Below are positions 1 to 13,178 of a stretch of 64,000 nucleotides of DNA, piece after piece. The first letter of the stretch is position 1, and every line of letters starts with the position of its first letter. The notes under the pieces were generated by a model that saw only the letters and a program-made list of their open reading frames with translations, was not told the DNA's origin and searched no databases. The position numbers and the translations under genes were made by a program. The DNA lies in NCBI RefSeq assembly GCF_006334915.2, contig NZ_VDMA02000014.1, positions 124,001 to 188,000 on the forward strand, given 5' to 3'. Source of the stretch: Microbispora catharanthi (GTDB taxonomy: Bacteria; Actinomycetota; Actinomycetes; Streptosporangiales; Streptosporangiaceae).

Positions 1-17
1 CCGAGGAAGGGGGCGCG

Positions 18-1049
18 ATGAGACTCATCGCCGGCTTGGCCGTACTGGTGGCGGGGGTGTGCGCGACGGCCTGCGCGGGCACCGCCACGAGCGGGCGGGT
101 GCCGGGCGGCGGCGCCGGGACGACGCCGGTCGCCTGCGCGGTCACGGACAAGCTCATCCCGACGTGCGGGGCGTGGTGGGGGATCGCGCCCGACGTCTTC
201 TCCGGTCGTGGCCCGATCCGCGCGGTGGACATGGCCGAACGGCGCATGGGCCGCCGGGCCGACATCGTGCACGTCTACCACCGGGGCGGAGAACTCTTCC
301 CGACCGCCGAGGAGCGGGAGATCGCCAAGGGGCCCCGCCTGCTGCTGGTGAACTGGAAGCCGGCGCTCGACCACACGTGGGCCGAGGTCGCGCGCGGCGA
401 GGTGGACGGGCGCGTCGACAGGCTCGCCGAGCACATCCGGCGCACCTTCCCCGGCCGGTTCTTCCTCACGATCCACCACGAGCCGGAAAACGACGTGCGC
501 GAGGGCGGGGGCTATTCCCCCGCCGACTATGTCGCGATGTACCGCCACGTGGTGACCCGCCTGCGGCAACAGGGGGTGCGCAACGCGGTGACCGTGATGA
601 CCTACATGGGCGCGCCCAACTGGGCGGCCAAGCCGTGGTTCGGCAGGCTCTACCCCGGCGACGACGTGGTCGACTGGGTGGCCTTCGACCCGTACGCGGA
701 CGACCGGGTGAGCGACTTCGCCGGGCTGGTCGACAAGACCCGGCCCGACGCGCCGGGCTGGCCCGGGTTCTACCGGTGGATGCAGGCGAGGTTCCCGGCC
801 AAACCGATCATGGTCGCCGAGTGGGGCGCCTTCGAGCGGCGCGGGGCACCCGCGTTCAAGCGCGACTTCTTCGAGTCGGTGCGGCGTCAGATCGGGGACT
901 ACCCCCAGATCAAGGCGCTGGTCTACTTCGACTCGCCGCTGGCGCCCCGGGGCGACACCAGGTTCGACACCACGCCGGGCGCCACCCGGGCGTTCGCGCA
1001 GCTCGGGCGGCTGCCCCGCTTCACGTCGACGCCGGTGCCGCCCTCCTGA
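18..1049 (+). CDS. GH26-like secreted glycoside hydrolase (lipoprotein)
   Basis: 343 aa. The N-terminus is a lipoprotein signal with lipobox-like ATAC and a predicted lipidated Cys19, so the enzyme should be anchored outside the membrane. The body resembles glycoside hydrolase family 26 (endo-beta-mannanase type): HHEPEND places the likely acid/base at Glu155, and VAEWGAF near the end places the likely nucleophile at Glu268. A GGAAGGGGG ribosome site lies just before the ATG. It converges on the APS kinase gene with only 16 nt between them. Substrate is not deducible; mannan or another beta-glycan is a family-based guess. Confidence 0.8.
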   Translation: MRLIAGLAVLVAGVCATACAGTATSGRVPGGGAGTTPVACAVTDKLIPTCGAWWGIAPDVFSGRGPIRAVDMAERRMGRRADIVHVYHRGGELFPTAEEREIAKGPRLLLVNWKPALDHTWAEVARGEVDGRVDRLAEHIRRTFPGRFFLTIHHEPENDVREGGGYSPADYVAMYRHVVTRLRQQGVRNAVTVMTYMGAPNWAAKPWFGRLYPGDDVVDWVAFDPYADDRVSDFAGLVDKTRPDAPGWPGFYRWMQARFPAKPIMVAEWGAFERRGAPAFKRDFFESVRRQIGDYPQIKALVYFDSPLAPRGDTRFDTTPGATRAFAQLGRLPRFTSTPVPPS

Positions 1050-1065
1050 GCATTCGGCGGACGCC

Positions 1066-2283
1066 TCAGCGGACCCAGCCGCCCGAGGTGACGAGGTTCA
1101 GCACGGCGCCGACCGCGCGTTCGATCGTCATGTCCGTGGTGTCGAGGACGAGGTCGGCGTCCTCCGGCTCCTCGTACGGGTCGGAGATCCCGGTGAACTC
1201 CGGGATCAGCCCGGCCCGCGCCCTGGCGTACAGGCCCTTGCGGTCGCGGCGCTCGCACTCCTCCAGCGGCGTGGCCACGTGGACGAGCAGGAAGTCGCCG
1301 CCGACCTCCTCGACCATCGCCCGCACCTCGTCCCGGGTCGCGGCGTACGGCGCGATGGGCGCGCAGATCGCCAGGCCGCCGTGGCGGGCGACCTCGGCGG
1401 CCACGAAGCCGATCCTGCGGATGTTGCGGTCGCGGTCCTCGCGCGAGAACGTGAGCCCCGCCGACAGCATCCGCCGCACGACGTCGCCGTCCAGGTAGGT
1501 GACCGTGCGGCCGCCCCGTTCGAGCAGCGCGTCGCGCAAACCCCGGGCGATCGTCGACTTGCCCGAGCCGGACAGGCCGGTGAAGAACACCACGAGCCCC
1601 CGCTTGTGCGGCGGCCCGGGGATGGTGACCGGCGCGGGACCGGCGTAGTGCTCGGTGGCGCCGTAGTTGCGGGCCACGTGCTCGCGGAGTTCGAGGTCGA
1701 TCTCGGCGTCCTCGCGCGGCGCGAGCGGCACCGCGACCACCGTCGCCCCCGGGAGCCGCTCGGCCGCCTTGAGCGCGGCGCGCACCACGGCAGGCCCGCC
1801 CTCGCCGAAGACGAGGGGCATGAGGAGCACGGTGGCGTCCAGTTCCTCGGCGGTCGCCGCCACGTCGTCGAGCGCGGCGCCGTCGAGCGGCCCGCGCATC
1901 GTCACCGCGAGGACCTCGCCGTCCGGCAGGTCCTTGCGCACCTCCTCCGGCGTGCGGCGCAGCCGGGAGAACGGTCCGTACACGGGGGCGTCGAGCGCCT
2001 CGACCGGCCCGGCGGCGTGGTGGCCGTCCCGCTCCACGACGGTCAGCACCGCGACCGCCGCGCCCTCGGGGTCCCTGAGCGTCACCCGGTCGCCGGGCCC
2101 GAACTCGTCCGGGAGCGCGATCGTGATCGGGTCGGGCCAGGACGCCCCTCCGGGCAGCCGGCCCCGCTCGGCCACGCTCTCCACCTCGGCCGAGGTGAGG
2201 AAGCCGGCCAGCGGCGCGTACGCCCCGGACAGCAGCAGCTCCAGGTCCGCCAGCTCACGTGCGTCGGGCGTCCACTCGGTCAT
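1066..2283 (-). CDS. cysC: Adenylyl-sulfate kinase with N-terminal sulfurylase-like domain
   Basis: 405 aa. The C-terminal half is APS kinase: Walker A GLSGSGKST at about residues 233-241, YLDGDVVRR, the DRDRNIRRIGFVA stretch and CAPIAPY, which together phosphorylate adenylyl sulfate to PAPS. The first ~200 residues resemble the PUA-like N-terminus of ATP sulfurylase (GAYAPLAGFLT), but a complete sulfurylase catalytic domain is absent. The architecture is therefore a truncated sulfurylase module fused to CysC, not a full bifunctional enzyme. It probably serves sulfate activation for sulfation or assimilation. No other sulfate-assimilation gene is adjacent; it is divergent from the sigma-factor gene. 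Confidence 0.88.
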   Translation of the reverse strand: MTEWTPDARELADLELLLSGAYAPLAGFLTSAEVESVAERGRLPGGASWPDPITIALPDEFGPGDRVTLRDPEGAAVAVLTVVERDGHHAAGPVEALDAPVYGPFSRLRRTPEEVRKDLPDGEVLAVTMRGPLDGAALDDVAATAEELDATVLLMPLVFGEGGPAVVRAALKAAERLPGATVVAVPLAPREDAEIDLELREHVARNYGATEHYAGPAPVTIPGPPHKRGLVVFFTGLSGSGKSTIARGLRDALLERGGRTVTYLDGDVVRRMLSAGLTFSREDRDRNIRRIGFVAAEVARHGGLAICAPIAPYAATRDEVRAMVEEVGGDFLLVHVATPLEECERRDRKGLYARARAGLIPEFTGISDPYEEPEDADLVLDTTDMTIERAVGAVLNLVTSGGWVR

Positions 2284-2408
2284 GGCTTCCGTTTCCGCTC
2301 GATTGTGCGCAGCTCGGTGGGTCGGATACGCACCCTACTGGCAACCGCACGCATAGCGTGCCGGTGCTCGGGGCGTCTACAGGCAGACATTAATCCGAGG
2401 AGGTGCTC

Positions 2409-2927
2409 GTGGACGCCGCAGAAGAGCGACGATTCCGCGAATTCGTGTCGGCCCGCGCGCCGGCGCTCATGCGGCTGGCCTATCTGCTGACCGGAGGAGA
2501 CCAGCACTCAGCAGAGGATCTGCTGCAGACCGCTCTGGCCAAGGTCATCACCAGATGGGGGCGGCTCGACGAGCCCGAGGCCTACGTGCGCCAGGTGATG
2601 TACCGGCAGCAGATCAGCTGGTGGCGGCTCGCCTGGCGGCAGCGGGAGACCAGCGTGGCCGACGTGCCGGAGCATCCGGCCGGCCGCGCGGGCACCGACG
2701 AGGCCGAGCTGCGGATGATCCTGCGCAGGGCGCTCGCCCGGCTGACGCCCCGCCAGCGCGCCGTGCTCGTGCTGCGCTATCTCGAAGACCTGCCCGAGGA
2801 CCAGGTGGCCCAGGTCCTCGGCTGCTCCGTCGGGACCGTGCGCAGCACCGCGCACCGGTCCCTCGCCCGGCTGCGGACGACCGCGCCGGAACTCGCCGAT
2901 CTGCGCCTGAGTGAGGTGATCTCATGA
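2409..2927 (+). CDS. SigE-family ECF RNA polymerase sigma factor
   Basis: 172 aa. Region 2 covers about residues 10-75 (RLAYLLTGGDQHSAEDLLQTALAKV) and region 4 about 100-160 (LARLTPRQRAVLVLRYLEDLPEDQVAQVLGCS cut here to its key parts LTPRQRAVLVLRY and VAQVLGCSVGTVRS). This is the SigE-like ECF group common in actinomycetes. GTG 2409 is preferred over GTG 2403 because AGGAGG at 2398-2403 gives a 5-nt spacing to it and overlaps the other. The stop overlaps the next ATG by 4 nt (ATGA), so it is translationally coupled to the membrane protein that probably controls it. Confidence 0.88.
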   Translation: MDAAEERRFREFVSARAPALMRLAYLLTGGDQHSAEDLLQTALAKVITRWGRLDEPEAYVRQVMYRQQISWWRLAWRQRETSVADVPEHPAGRAGTDEAELRMILRRALARLTPRQRAVLVLRYLEDLPEDQVAQVLGCSVGTVRSTAHRSLARLRTTAPELADLRLSEVIS

Positions 2928-4186
2928 CGCCCCGGATGCTGAAGCAGACGCTGGAGGAGTGGTCGCGAGAGGTCCACGTGCCCGGCGACCTCGCCGACCG
3001 CGCGCTGCGCCGCCGGTCGCGGCTGCGCCTGACGAGATTCGCGGGGGCGGTCTCGTGCGCGGCCGTCGTGGCGGCCGTGGCCCTGCTGGTGCCGCTGGTC
3101 GTGGTCCCCCTCTTCACCGCGGAGCCGATCTCGCAGGTCGGCGGCCCGCCGGTGGTGGTGCCCGTCCAGCCCTACCGGCAGACGACCCCTGCGGAGGACG
3201 TGCTGGCCGACACCGGGAACTCCCCGCCGAAGACGATGATCGCGGCGGGCGGAGTGGCCGTCTCCGCCTACTACACGTGGCGGTCGCGTACGGCCGCCGG
3301 GCGCAAGGTGCTGGACCGCACGTGGTATCTCCTCGATCCGGCGACGAAGAGCTACGAGAAGACGGAGTGGGGCTGGACCGAGGTCGCACCCGGCCTGCGC
3401 TGGGCGGCGGTCCTGGAGAAGGACCTGCCCGTGCGGAGGATCGGCATCTTCGACATGGAGGCCCGGCAGGTGCGGGCGTGGGTGCCGGTTGACCACCCCG
3501 TGGGCGGCGTCGCCTGGTCCCCGGACGGCACGCGCCTGCTCGCCACCGCCTACGACGAGTCCCCCGACCTGGACAGGACGTCCGTCGTCGAGCGACAGTG
3601 CCCGTCGCGGGTCGCGGCGACGCCGGAGGACCCCCGGCACCCGCCGTTCCAGACGATCTCCACCAGCCGGACGGGTTTCTACGTCGTCGACGCGGCCACC
3701 GCGACCGCGGGGGACTTCCACGCCGTCGATCCCTGCTGGACCGACAACAGCAACGTCAGGCGCGACTTCGGCTGGAGCGACGACGGCGCGCTGGTCCGCG
3801 AGGCCAGCAACGTCTGGAAGCGGCCGGACGCCTTCTACGATCTGGAGGGCAGGCCGCACGACGCACCTTCCGGCTACGTCGCCACGGAGTCGAAGGCGGG
3901 CGTGTCGCCCGGCGGCACGCTGCTCGCCGGCCCCGACGGCATGCCCACCAAGGTCACGGAGCTGTCGACGGGCGAGATCGTGGGCCGTCAGCAGGTGCTC
4001 CAGCTCCTCGCCTGGGCCGACGACCACCGCCTGGTCGCGCTGGGCTGCGCGGGCACGTGTGGGAACGAGTTCCACAACGGCCTGGTCCTGGTGGGCGTCG
4101 ACGGCGAGAACGCGGTCCCGCTGTCGGAATACCGGAAGAACACCCAGAAGCCCGAGGCGTGGGAGCCGGTGTTGACCCCCAGGTAG
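2924..4186 (+). CDS. Membrane-anchored TolB/WD40-like protein, candidate anti-sigma partner
   Basis: 420 aa. A short basic cytoplasmic N-terminus (RRRSRLRLTRF) is followed by one hydrophobic helix at about residues 38-62, then a long extracytoplasmic domain with TolB/WD40-like blades such as GGVAWSPDGTRLLATAYD. The 4-nt overlap with the ECF sigma gene and the short cytoplasmic segment suggest that it senses an outside signal and holds or modulates the sigma factor. No ZAS-type anti-sigma zinc motif (HxxxCxxC) is visible, so any anti-sigma role is inference from context. Function is otherwise unknown. Confidence 0.75.
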   Translation: MTPRMLKQTLEEWSREVHVPGDLADRALRRRSRLRLTRFAGAVSCAAVVAAVALLVPLVVVPLFTAEPISQVGGPPVVVPVQPYRQTTPAEDVLADTGNSPPKTMIAAGGVAVSAYYTWRSRTAAGRKVLDRTWYLLDPATKSYEKTEWGWTEVAPGLRWAAVLEKDLPVRRIGIFDMEARQVRAWVPVDHPVGGVAWSPDGTRLLATAYDESPDLDRTSVVERQCPSRVAATPEDPRHPPFQTISTSRTGFYVVDAATATAGDFHAVDPCWTDNSNVRRDFGWSDDGALVREASNVWKRPDAFYDLEGRPHDAPSGYVATESKAGVSPGGTLLAGPDGMPTKVTELSTGEIVGRQQVLQLLAWADDHRLVALGCAGTCGNEFHNGLVLVGVDGENAVPLSEYRKNTQKPEAWEPVLTPR

Positions 4187-4204
4187 CGGCCCAGATGTAG
4201 CCAC

Positions 4205-4936
4205 TCAGATGAGGCGGGCGAAGTGGTTCTGCGGACGGCGGATCACCATGGTGATCTCGTCCTCGGTCCCGTTGAGCCCGCCTCGCGAGAGCGCGGCCAC
4301 GACCCGGCAGACCACGGCGACCAGACCGCCGTGCGGACCCCGCCGGGCCGGGCCGCTCACCGCCGAGTAGTCCTCGGCGATCATGAGCCCGCGCATCAGG
4401 CAGTACGCCTGGATGCCCTCGCGGGAGGCCAGCGGCTCGTACATCGCCGGAAGCGGCCCCACCGACCCGGCCGGGGCGAGCGTGCGCCACAGCGCCCGCC
4501 GCAGCCAGCGGGGGGCCACCCGGTCGCAGAAGCCGTACGCCGACTTGCGGTCGCGCATCTTCAGCAGCAGCAGCCCGCCGGGGCGCAGCCCGGCCACGAG
4601 CCGGTCGAGCACGAGCTCGGCGTGCCGGATGCGTTCGAGGAGGAACGACACGTAGACGACGTCGAAGGAGCGGGGCGGGATCGGCACGAGACGCAGGTCG
4701 CCCAGGTAGGACGCCTCCAGGTCGCCTCGGTTGGCGGTGTGGGCCCGCAGGGGCGGCAGATCCTCGTCCACCCCCGTCATCCTCGGCTCGTAGCGCCCCA
4801 CGTCGAGGGCGCCGCCCCGGCCGCATCCGGCGATGAGGATGTCGAGCCGCCGTCCGAGCTGGTCGGTCCACTGCTCGCGAATCCGCTGGCTGAACACGTC
4901 GTCCTGATCGGCGGACGACAAACGAACCTCTGTCAT
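4205..4936 (-). CDS. Class I SAM-dependent methyltransferase
   Basis: 243 aa. The Rossmann SAM-binding motif I reads DILIAGCGRGGALDVG near residues 28-43, followed by an acidic motif (GVDEDLPPL), FDVVYVSFLLERI, and LRPGGLLLLKMRDRKSAYGF as post-motif III. The product is cytosolic and its substrate cannot be told. ATG 4936 is chosen as the first residue of the conserved part; an in-frame ATG 18 nt upstream (4954) is an alternative, and neither has a strong ribosome site. It converges on the beta-propeller gene with an 18-nt gap. Confidence 0.78.
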   Translation of the reverse strand: MTEVRLSSADQDDVFSQRIREQWTDQLGRRLDILIAGCGRGGALDVGRYEPRMTGVDEDLPPLRAHTANRGDLEASYLGDLRLVPIPPRSFDVVYVSFLLERIRHAELVLDRLVAGLRPGGLLLLKMRDRKSAYGFCDRVAPRWLRRALWRTLAPAGSVGPLPAMYEPLASREGIQAYCLMRGLMIAEDYSAVSGPARRGPHGGLVAVVCRVVAALSRGGLNGTEDEITMVIRRPQNHFARLI

Positions 4937-4993
4937 GCCACTGAGGGTAATCATTCGGCGACGCGCAGTTGCGCATTTGCGGTCACCCATCAT

Positions 4994-5160
4994 GTCCGGA
5001 CCGAGGAGCGAGCGGAGCGAGGCGAGGGGACAGGCGAGGGGCGCGGCCGTGTCTGGACTGAGGAGCGCGCGGAGCGAGGAACGAGCGAGCACGTACCGAG
5101 GGAAGACGCGGACTGTAGGCGCCCGGAGCGGCCGAGCGGAGCGAGGCGAGGGGACAGGGC
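4994..5160. repeat. Purine-rich imperfect direct repeats before mfd
   Basis: The 350-nt gap between the methyltransferase and mfd carries three related units starting near 4994, 5051 and 5126. Units 1 and 3 share an identical 25-nt core (5010-5034 and 5134-5158) rich in GAGCG and GGAGCGAGG. Units 1 and 2 share the lead-in GTCyGGACyGAGGAGCG. The middle unit is diverged. No coding potential is convincing here. The repeat may be an intergenic dispersed element or part of the untranslated leader of mfd. Confidence 0.7.
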
Positions 5161-5287
5161 GTAGCCTTGGTAGCCGCGGCCCGGTTGGGAGCGTCTCGCG
5201 GATCTCCTCCGTTAGGGGGATCGGCCGGATGAACGGGGTCGCGTCCGCACGCCGGCTGTCTTTGTCACGGGGCTTTTGAAGGCATCG

Positions 5288-8785
<3,498 letters not shown>

Positions 8786-8837
8786 CCCGCGAAATTGTCA
8801 ACATACGCGTGGCCGGTGTCGTTCGGGAGGATCGTCC

Positions 8838-9482
8838 GTGAAGTCGTATCGAGTGCGCGTCGCCGTGGCGCTGGCGGCGGCCGGGATCGCCGTGACCGCC
8901 TGCGGCGGCCCCGTGCAGGCGGGTTCCGCGGCCATCGTGGGCAAGGAGCGCATCACCTCCAGCGAGCTGAACGACGAGGTCCGCGCGCTGCGCGCCGACC
9001 TTGCCGCCAACAAGATCCCCGAGGACCAGCTCCAGCTGTCCTTCTCGCTGCCGCAGACGGTCCTGCTCAACATGACCACGAGCAGGCAGTTCCGGGAGCT
9101 CGGCCGGAGCAAGGGCGTCGTGGTCACCGACCGGGAGGTCGACGACGTCGCCACGGCGCAGGGCGGCTGGGACCAGTTCAACAAGGTGCTGCTGGCCAAC
9201 GGCATCCCGCTGGACGAGGGCCGCGACTTCATCCGCGCCGTCGTCATCCGCAACAAGCTGGCGCAGCAGTCCGGCGCCGGTCAGGACCAGGCGAGCCAGC
9301 AGGCTGCCCTTCAGAAGATCGTCCAGGAGGCCGACTCGGCCGTGCCGGTGAAGTACAGCCCGCGCTACGGCAAGTTCGACCCCCAGCAGGGCTTCGTCGC
9401 CGACGACCGCTTCGGCTCGGCGGGCGGGGCCACTGCGGGCGAGGCCGCCGCGGGTGCTGCCGGCGCCGCTCAGGCCGGCTGA
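8838..9482 (+). CDS. SurA N-terminal domain lipoprotein
   Basis: 214 aa. Lipoprotein signal with lipobox VTAC, then a SurA/PpiC-type N-terminal chaperone domain (AIVGKERITSSELNDEV). The length leaves no room for a parvulin prolyl isomerase domain after it, so a chaperone rather than an isomerase role is likely. GTG 8838 follows GGGAGG. The last ~20 residues are Ala/Gly-rich. Its place immediately downstream of mfd and upstream of mazG is a conserved actinobacterial arrangement. It should act on the outer face of the membrane on exported proteins. Confidence 0.85.
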   Translation: MKSYRVRVAVALAAAGIAVTACGGPVQAGSAAIVGKERITSSELNDEVRALRADLAANKIPEDQLQLSFSLPQTVLLNMTTSRQFRELGRSKGVVVTDREVDDVATAQGGWDQFNKVLLANGIPLDEGRDFIRAVVIRNKLAQQSGAGQDQASQQAALQKIVQEADSAVPVKYSPRYGKFDPQQGFVADDRFGSAGGATAGEAAAGAAGAAQAG

Positions 9483-9538
9483 TCGCACGCCTGAGCGGTA
9501 TGGCCGGCGACCCGGCGACGCCGGGTGGGCGGGCTCAT

Positions 9539-9551
9539 TAGGCTGAGGCCA
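9539..9551 (+). promoter_or_regulatory. Leaderless-type -10 element of mazG
   Basis: TAGGCT at 9539-9544 lies six nucleotides before the ATG of mazG, and no Shine-Dalgarno sequence precedes that ATG. This spacing puts the transcription start at the start codon, the pattern of leaderless actinobacterial genes. Inferred from sequence only. Confidence 0.5.
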
Positions 9552-10534
9552 TGGCGTTGATCGTGGTGACCACCTCGCCCCGGGTCGCTCCGGGCCTGCT
9601 CGCGCCCGCGGCGTGGAAGGCCCTCACCCGAGGGCGGGTGCTCACCGGCACCCCGGACCACCCCTACCTGCCCTATCTCGACGAGGCCGGCGTACGGGTC
9701 GAGGTGGTGACCCCCGAGCCCGGCGCGATCGCCCGCGAGAGCCGTACGGGGACGGTGGTGTGGCTGGCCGCGCAGGACGGCGACGAGGACTTCATGCGCG
9801 CGGTCGGCCACGCCGCGATCTCCCTGGACGAGCCGCCGGAGATCGAGGTCGTCCCCGGCTCCTACGACCTGCCCGGCGCCCGGCTGCTCGACCTCGTCCA
9901 GATCATGGACCGGCTGCGCCGCGAGTGCCCGTGGGACCGCAAGCAGACCCACGAGTCGCTCGTGCCCTACCTGGTCGAAGAGGCCTACGAGGTGCTGGAG
10001 ACCATCCACGAGGGCGCCTACGGCCCGCCGCTGCGCGAGGAGCTCGGCGACCTGCTGCTTCAGGTGATGTTCCACGCCCGGCTCGCGCAGGAACGGATGG
10101 GCCCGGAGGAGGCGGCCGGGGACGGCTTCGACATCGACGACGTCGCCGCCGGGATCGTGGAGAAGCTGGTCCGCCGCCATCCGCACGTCTTCGCGGACGT
10201 CGAGGTCTCCGGCGCGGGTGACGTCGCCGACAACTGGGAGACGATCAAGGCGGCCGAGCGGGCCGCCAAGGGGGAGGCCGGCTCGGCGCTCAGCGGCGTG
10301 CCCATGGGCCAGCCGGCGATCTCCCTGGCCGCCCAGCTCCTGCGCCGGGCCGGCCGGGCCGGGGCGCCCGCCTCTCTCGCCGGCGACCTCGCCCCGCCCG
10401 CCGGCGCCCGCCTGTTCACGCTCGTACGGGAGACCCAGGACGCGGGGCTCGACCCCGAGGCCGCGCTGAGGGCGGCGGCCAGGGAGTACCGGCGGCGCGT
10501 GGAGCAGTGGGAGGACGCCGCGGACACGCCGTGA
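9551..10534 (+). CDS. mazG: MazG nucleoside triphosphate pyrophosphohydrolase
   Basis: 327 aa. The first ~110 residues form an actinobacterial N-terminal extension (VVTTSPRVAPGLL) resembling a tetrapyrrole-methylase-like remnant. The MazG domain follows, with CPWDRKQTHESLVPYLVEEAYEV and the EELGDLLLQVMFHA motif holding the EExxE/ExxD magnesium-binding residues. It hydrolyses non-canonical NTPs to NMP and pyrophosphate in the cytosol. One MazG domain is clear; the segment after FDIDDVAAGIVEKLVRRHPHVF is the usual C-terminal part. It sits between the SurA-like gene and eno. Confidence 0.92.
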   Translation: MALIVVTTSPRVAPGLLAPAAWKALTRGRVLTGTPDHPYLPYLDEAGVRVEVVTPEPGAIARESRTGTVVWLAAQDGDEDFMRAVGHAAISLDEPPEIEVVPGSYDLPGARLLDLVQIMDRLRRECPWDRKQTHESLVPYLVEEAYEVLETIHEGAYGPPLREELGDLLLQVMFHARLAQERMGPEEAAGDGFDIDDVAAGIVEKLVRRHPHVFADVEVSGAGDVADNWETIKAAERAAKGEAGSALSGVPMGQPAISLAAQLLRRAGRAGAPASLAGDLAPPAGARLFTLVRETQDAGLDPEAALRAAAREYRRRVEQWEDAADTP

Positions 10535-10565
10535 ACGGGCGGCCCTGCGCCGTACCGGGTAGTAG

Positions 10566-11897
<1,332 letters not shown>

Positions 11898-12045
11898 TCG
11901 GCGGCATACGGGGGTACCTCGGCTGGACACGTTCCGGACACGTGGCGCGGTGACGCCGTGCCCGTCCGGGCGTGTACGGCCGGGACGGGCGGTTAGTGTG
12001 GCCGTTGATCGGGCCTTGCGCTGACCGACCGGGAGGGGTGGTTTC

Positions 12046-12507
12046 GTGGCGGCGAAGCGGCCGCAGCTCACCGGGCGCGCGGCGATCCTCGCGGTCGTCG
12101 TGTGCGCCATCGCCATGAGCCTGGCCTACCCCGTGCGGGAGTACGTCGCCCAGCGTCGGCAGATCGCCCAGCTGGAGGCGCAGCAGGCGAACGCGCTGCG
12201 CAAGCTCCAGAACCTGGAGCAGCGGCGCCGGCGGCTGGAGGATCCGGACTACATCAAGCGCCTGGCCAAGGAGCGGCTGTTCTACTGCGAGCCGGGCGCG
12301 GACTGCTACCAGGTGATCGACGAGGAGACGGCCGGGTCCGCCGCCGCCAAGGCGGGGACGAAGCCGCCGGAGCGGCCCGCCTGGTACGTCACTCTCTGGC
12401 GGTCGTTCGAGGCGGCCGACAAGGGGCGGCCCGCCGCACCCGCGGCAGGGCGGAGCCCCGCACCGACGGCGTCCGCATCGGCGTCTGCGCCGGCGCCGGC
12501 GGGATGA
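12046..12507 (+). CDS. FtsB/DivIC-family septum formation initiator
   Basis: 153 aa. One membrane helix (AILAVVVCAIAMSLAYPV, about residues 10-30) is followed by a coiled coil (RRQIAQLEAQQANALRKLQ) and the conserved segment RLEDPDYIKRLAKERLFY, then a Pro/Ala-rich tail. Members join FtsL and FtsQ in the divisome. The position between eno and DUF501 is a hallmark actinobacterial order. GTG 12046 follows GGGAGGGG. The membrane topology should be cytoplasm-in with the coiled coil outside. Confidence 0.88.
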   Translation: MAAKRPQLTGRAAILAVVVCAIAMSLAYPVREYVAQRRQIAQLEAQQANALRKLQNLEQRRRRLEDPDYIKRLAKERLFYCEPGADCYQVIDEETAGSAAAKAGTKPPERPAWYVTLWRSFEAADKGRPAAPAAGRSPAPTASASASAPAPAG

Positions 12508-12556
12508 GGACCGCGGACGGCCGCGACAGGGCATCGTGAAGGGCGAGGAGATCGAC

Positions 12557-13114
12557 GTGGCGGACGACCAGGCGGACCACGTGGGCCACGCGGGCAGTGT
12601 GGACCCCGCTGACCTGGCGGCGGCGCGGGCGCAGCTCGGGCGGCAGCCGCGCGGGGTGCGGGCCGTCGCCCACCGGTGCCCCTGCGGTCTGCCCGACGTG
12701 CTGGAGACCGCGCCCCGGCTGCCCGACGGCGCGCCGTTCCCCACGCTGTTCTACCTGACCTGTCCGAAAGCCGCCTCGGCGATCGGCACGCTGGAGTCGT
12801 CCGGCCTGATGAAGAGCATGCAGGCCCGGCTCTCCGAGGACCCCGAGCTGGCCGAGGCCTACCGGGCGGCCCACGAGGACTACGTCGCCCGCCGCGACCG
12901 CGCGGCCGACGAGGAGGGCGTGGAGCCGCTGCCGCGCGACATGCAGACCGCCGGCGGCATGCCTGGCCGGGTCAAGTGCCTGCACGCGCTGGTCGCCCAC
13001 GAGCTGGCCGCGCCGGGCGTCAATCCGTTCGGCCGGGAGGCCCTCGACGCGCTGCCCGACTGGTGGGCCGGCGGCCCCTGCGTGGTCGTGGAGAATTCCG
13101 AAGAGCGGCCATAG
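12557..13114 (+). CDS. DUF501 domain protein
   Basis: 185 aa. Conserved features are RGVRAVAHRCPCGLPDV, FPTLFYLTCPKAASAIGTLESSG and the C-terminal MPGRVKCLHALVAHELA with its Cys-His pair. The paired cysteines and histidine hint at metal binding, but the family has no established function. GTG 12557 is chosen because GAGGAG at 12545-12550 gives a 6-nt spacing; an in-frame GTG at 12536 would add seven residues. It lies between the FtsB-like gene and the Ppx/GppA gene. Confidence 0.85.
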   Translation: MADDQADHVGHAGSVDPADLAAARAQLGRQPRGVRAVAHRCPCGLPDVLETAPRLPDGAPFPTLFYLTCPKAASAIGTLESSGLMKSMQARLSEDPELAEAYRAAHEDYVARRDRAADEEGVEPLPRDMQTAGGMPGRVKCLHALVAHELAAPGVNPFGREALDALPDWWAGGPCVVVENSEERP

Positions 13115-13178
13115 GCCGGGCGCGGGACAGAAACGGGAGCGCCGTCGTGGCGCGGGGAGCCGACCGGAGGCCGGAGGG

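Noticed and set aside
38..120. Second gene start in the first 120 nt
   Set aside because: The longer open frame from 59 is out of frame with the GH26 gene and has no motif.
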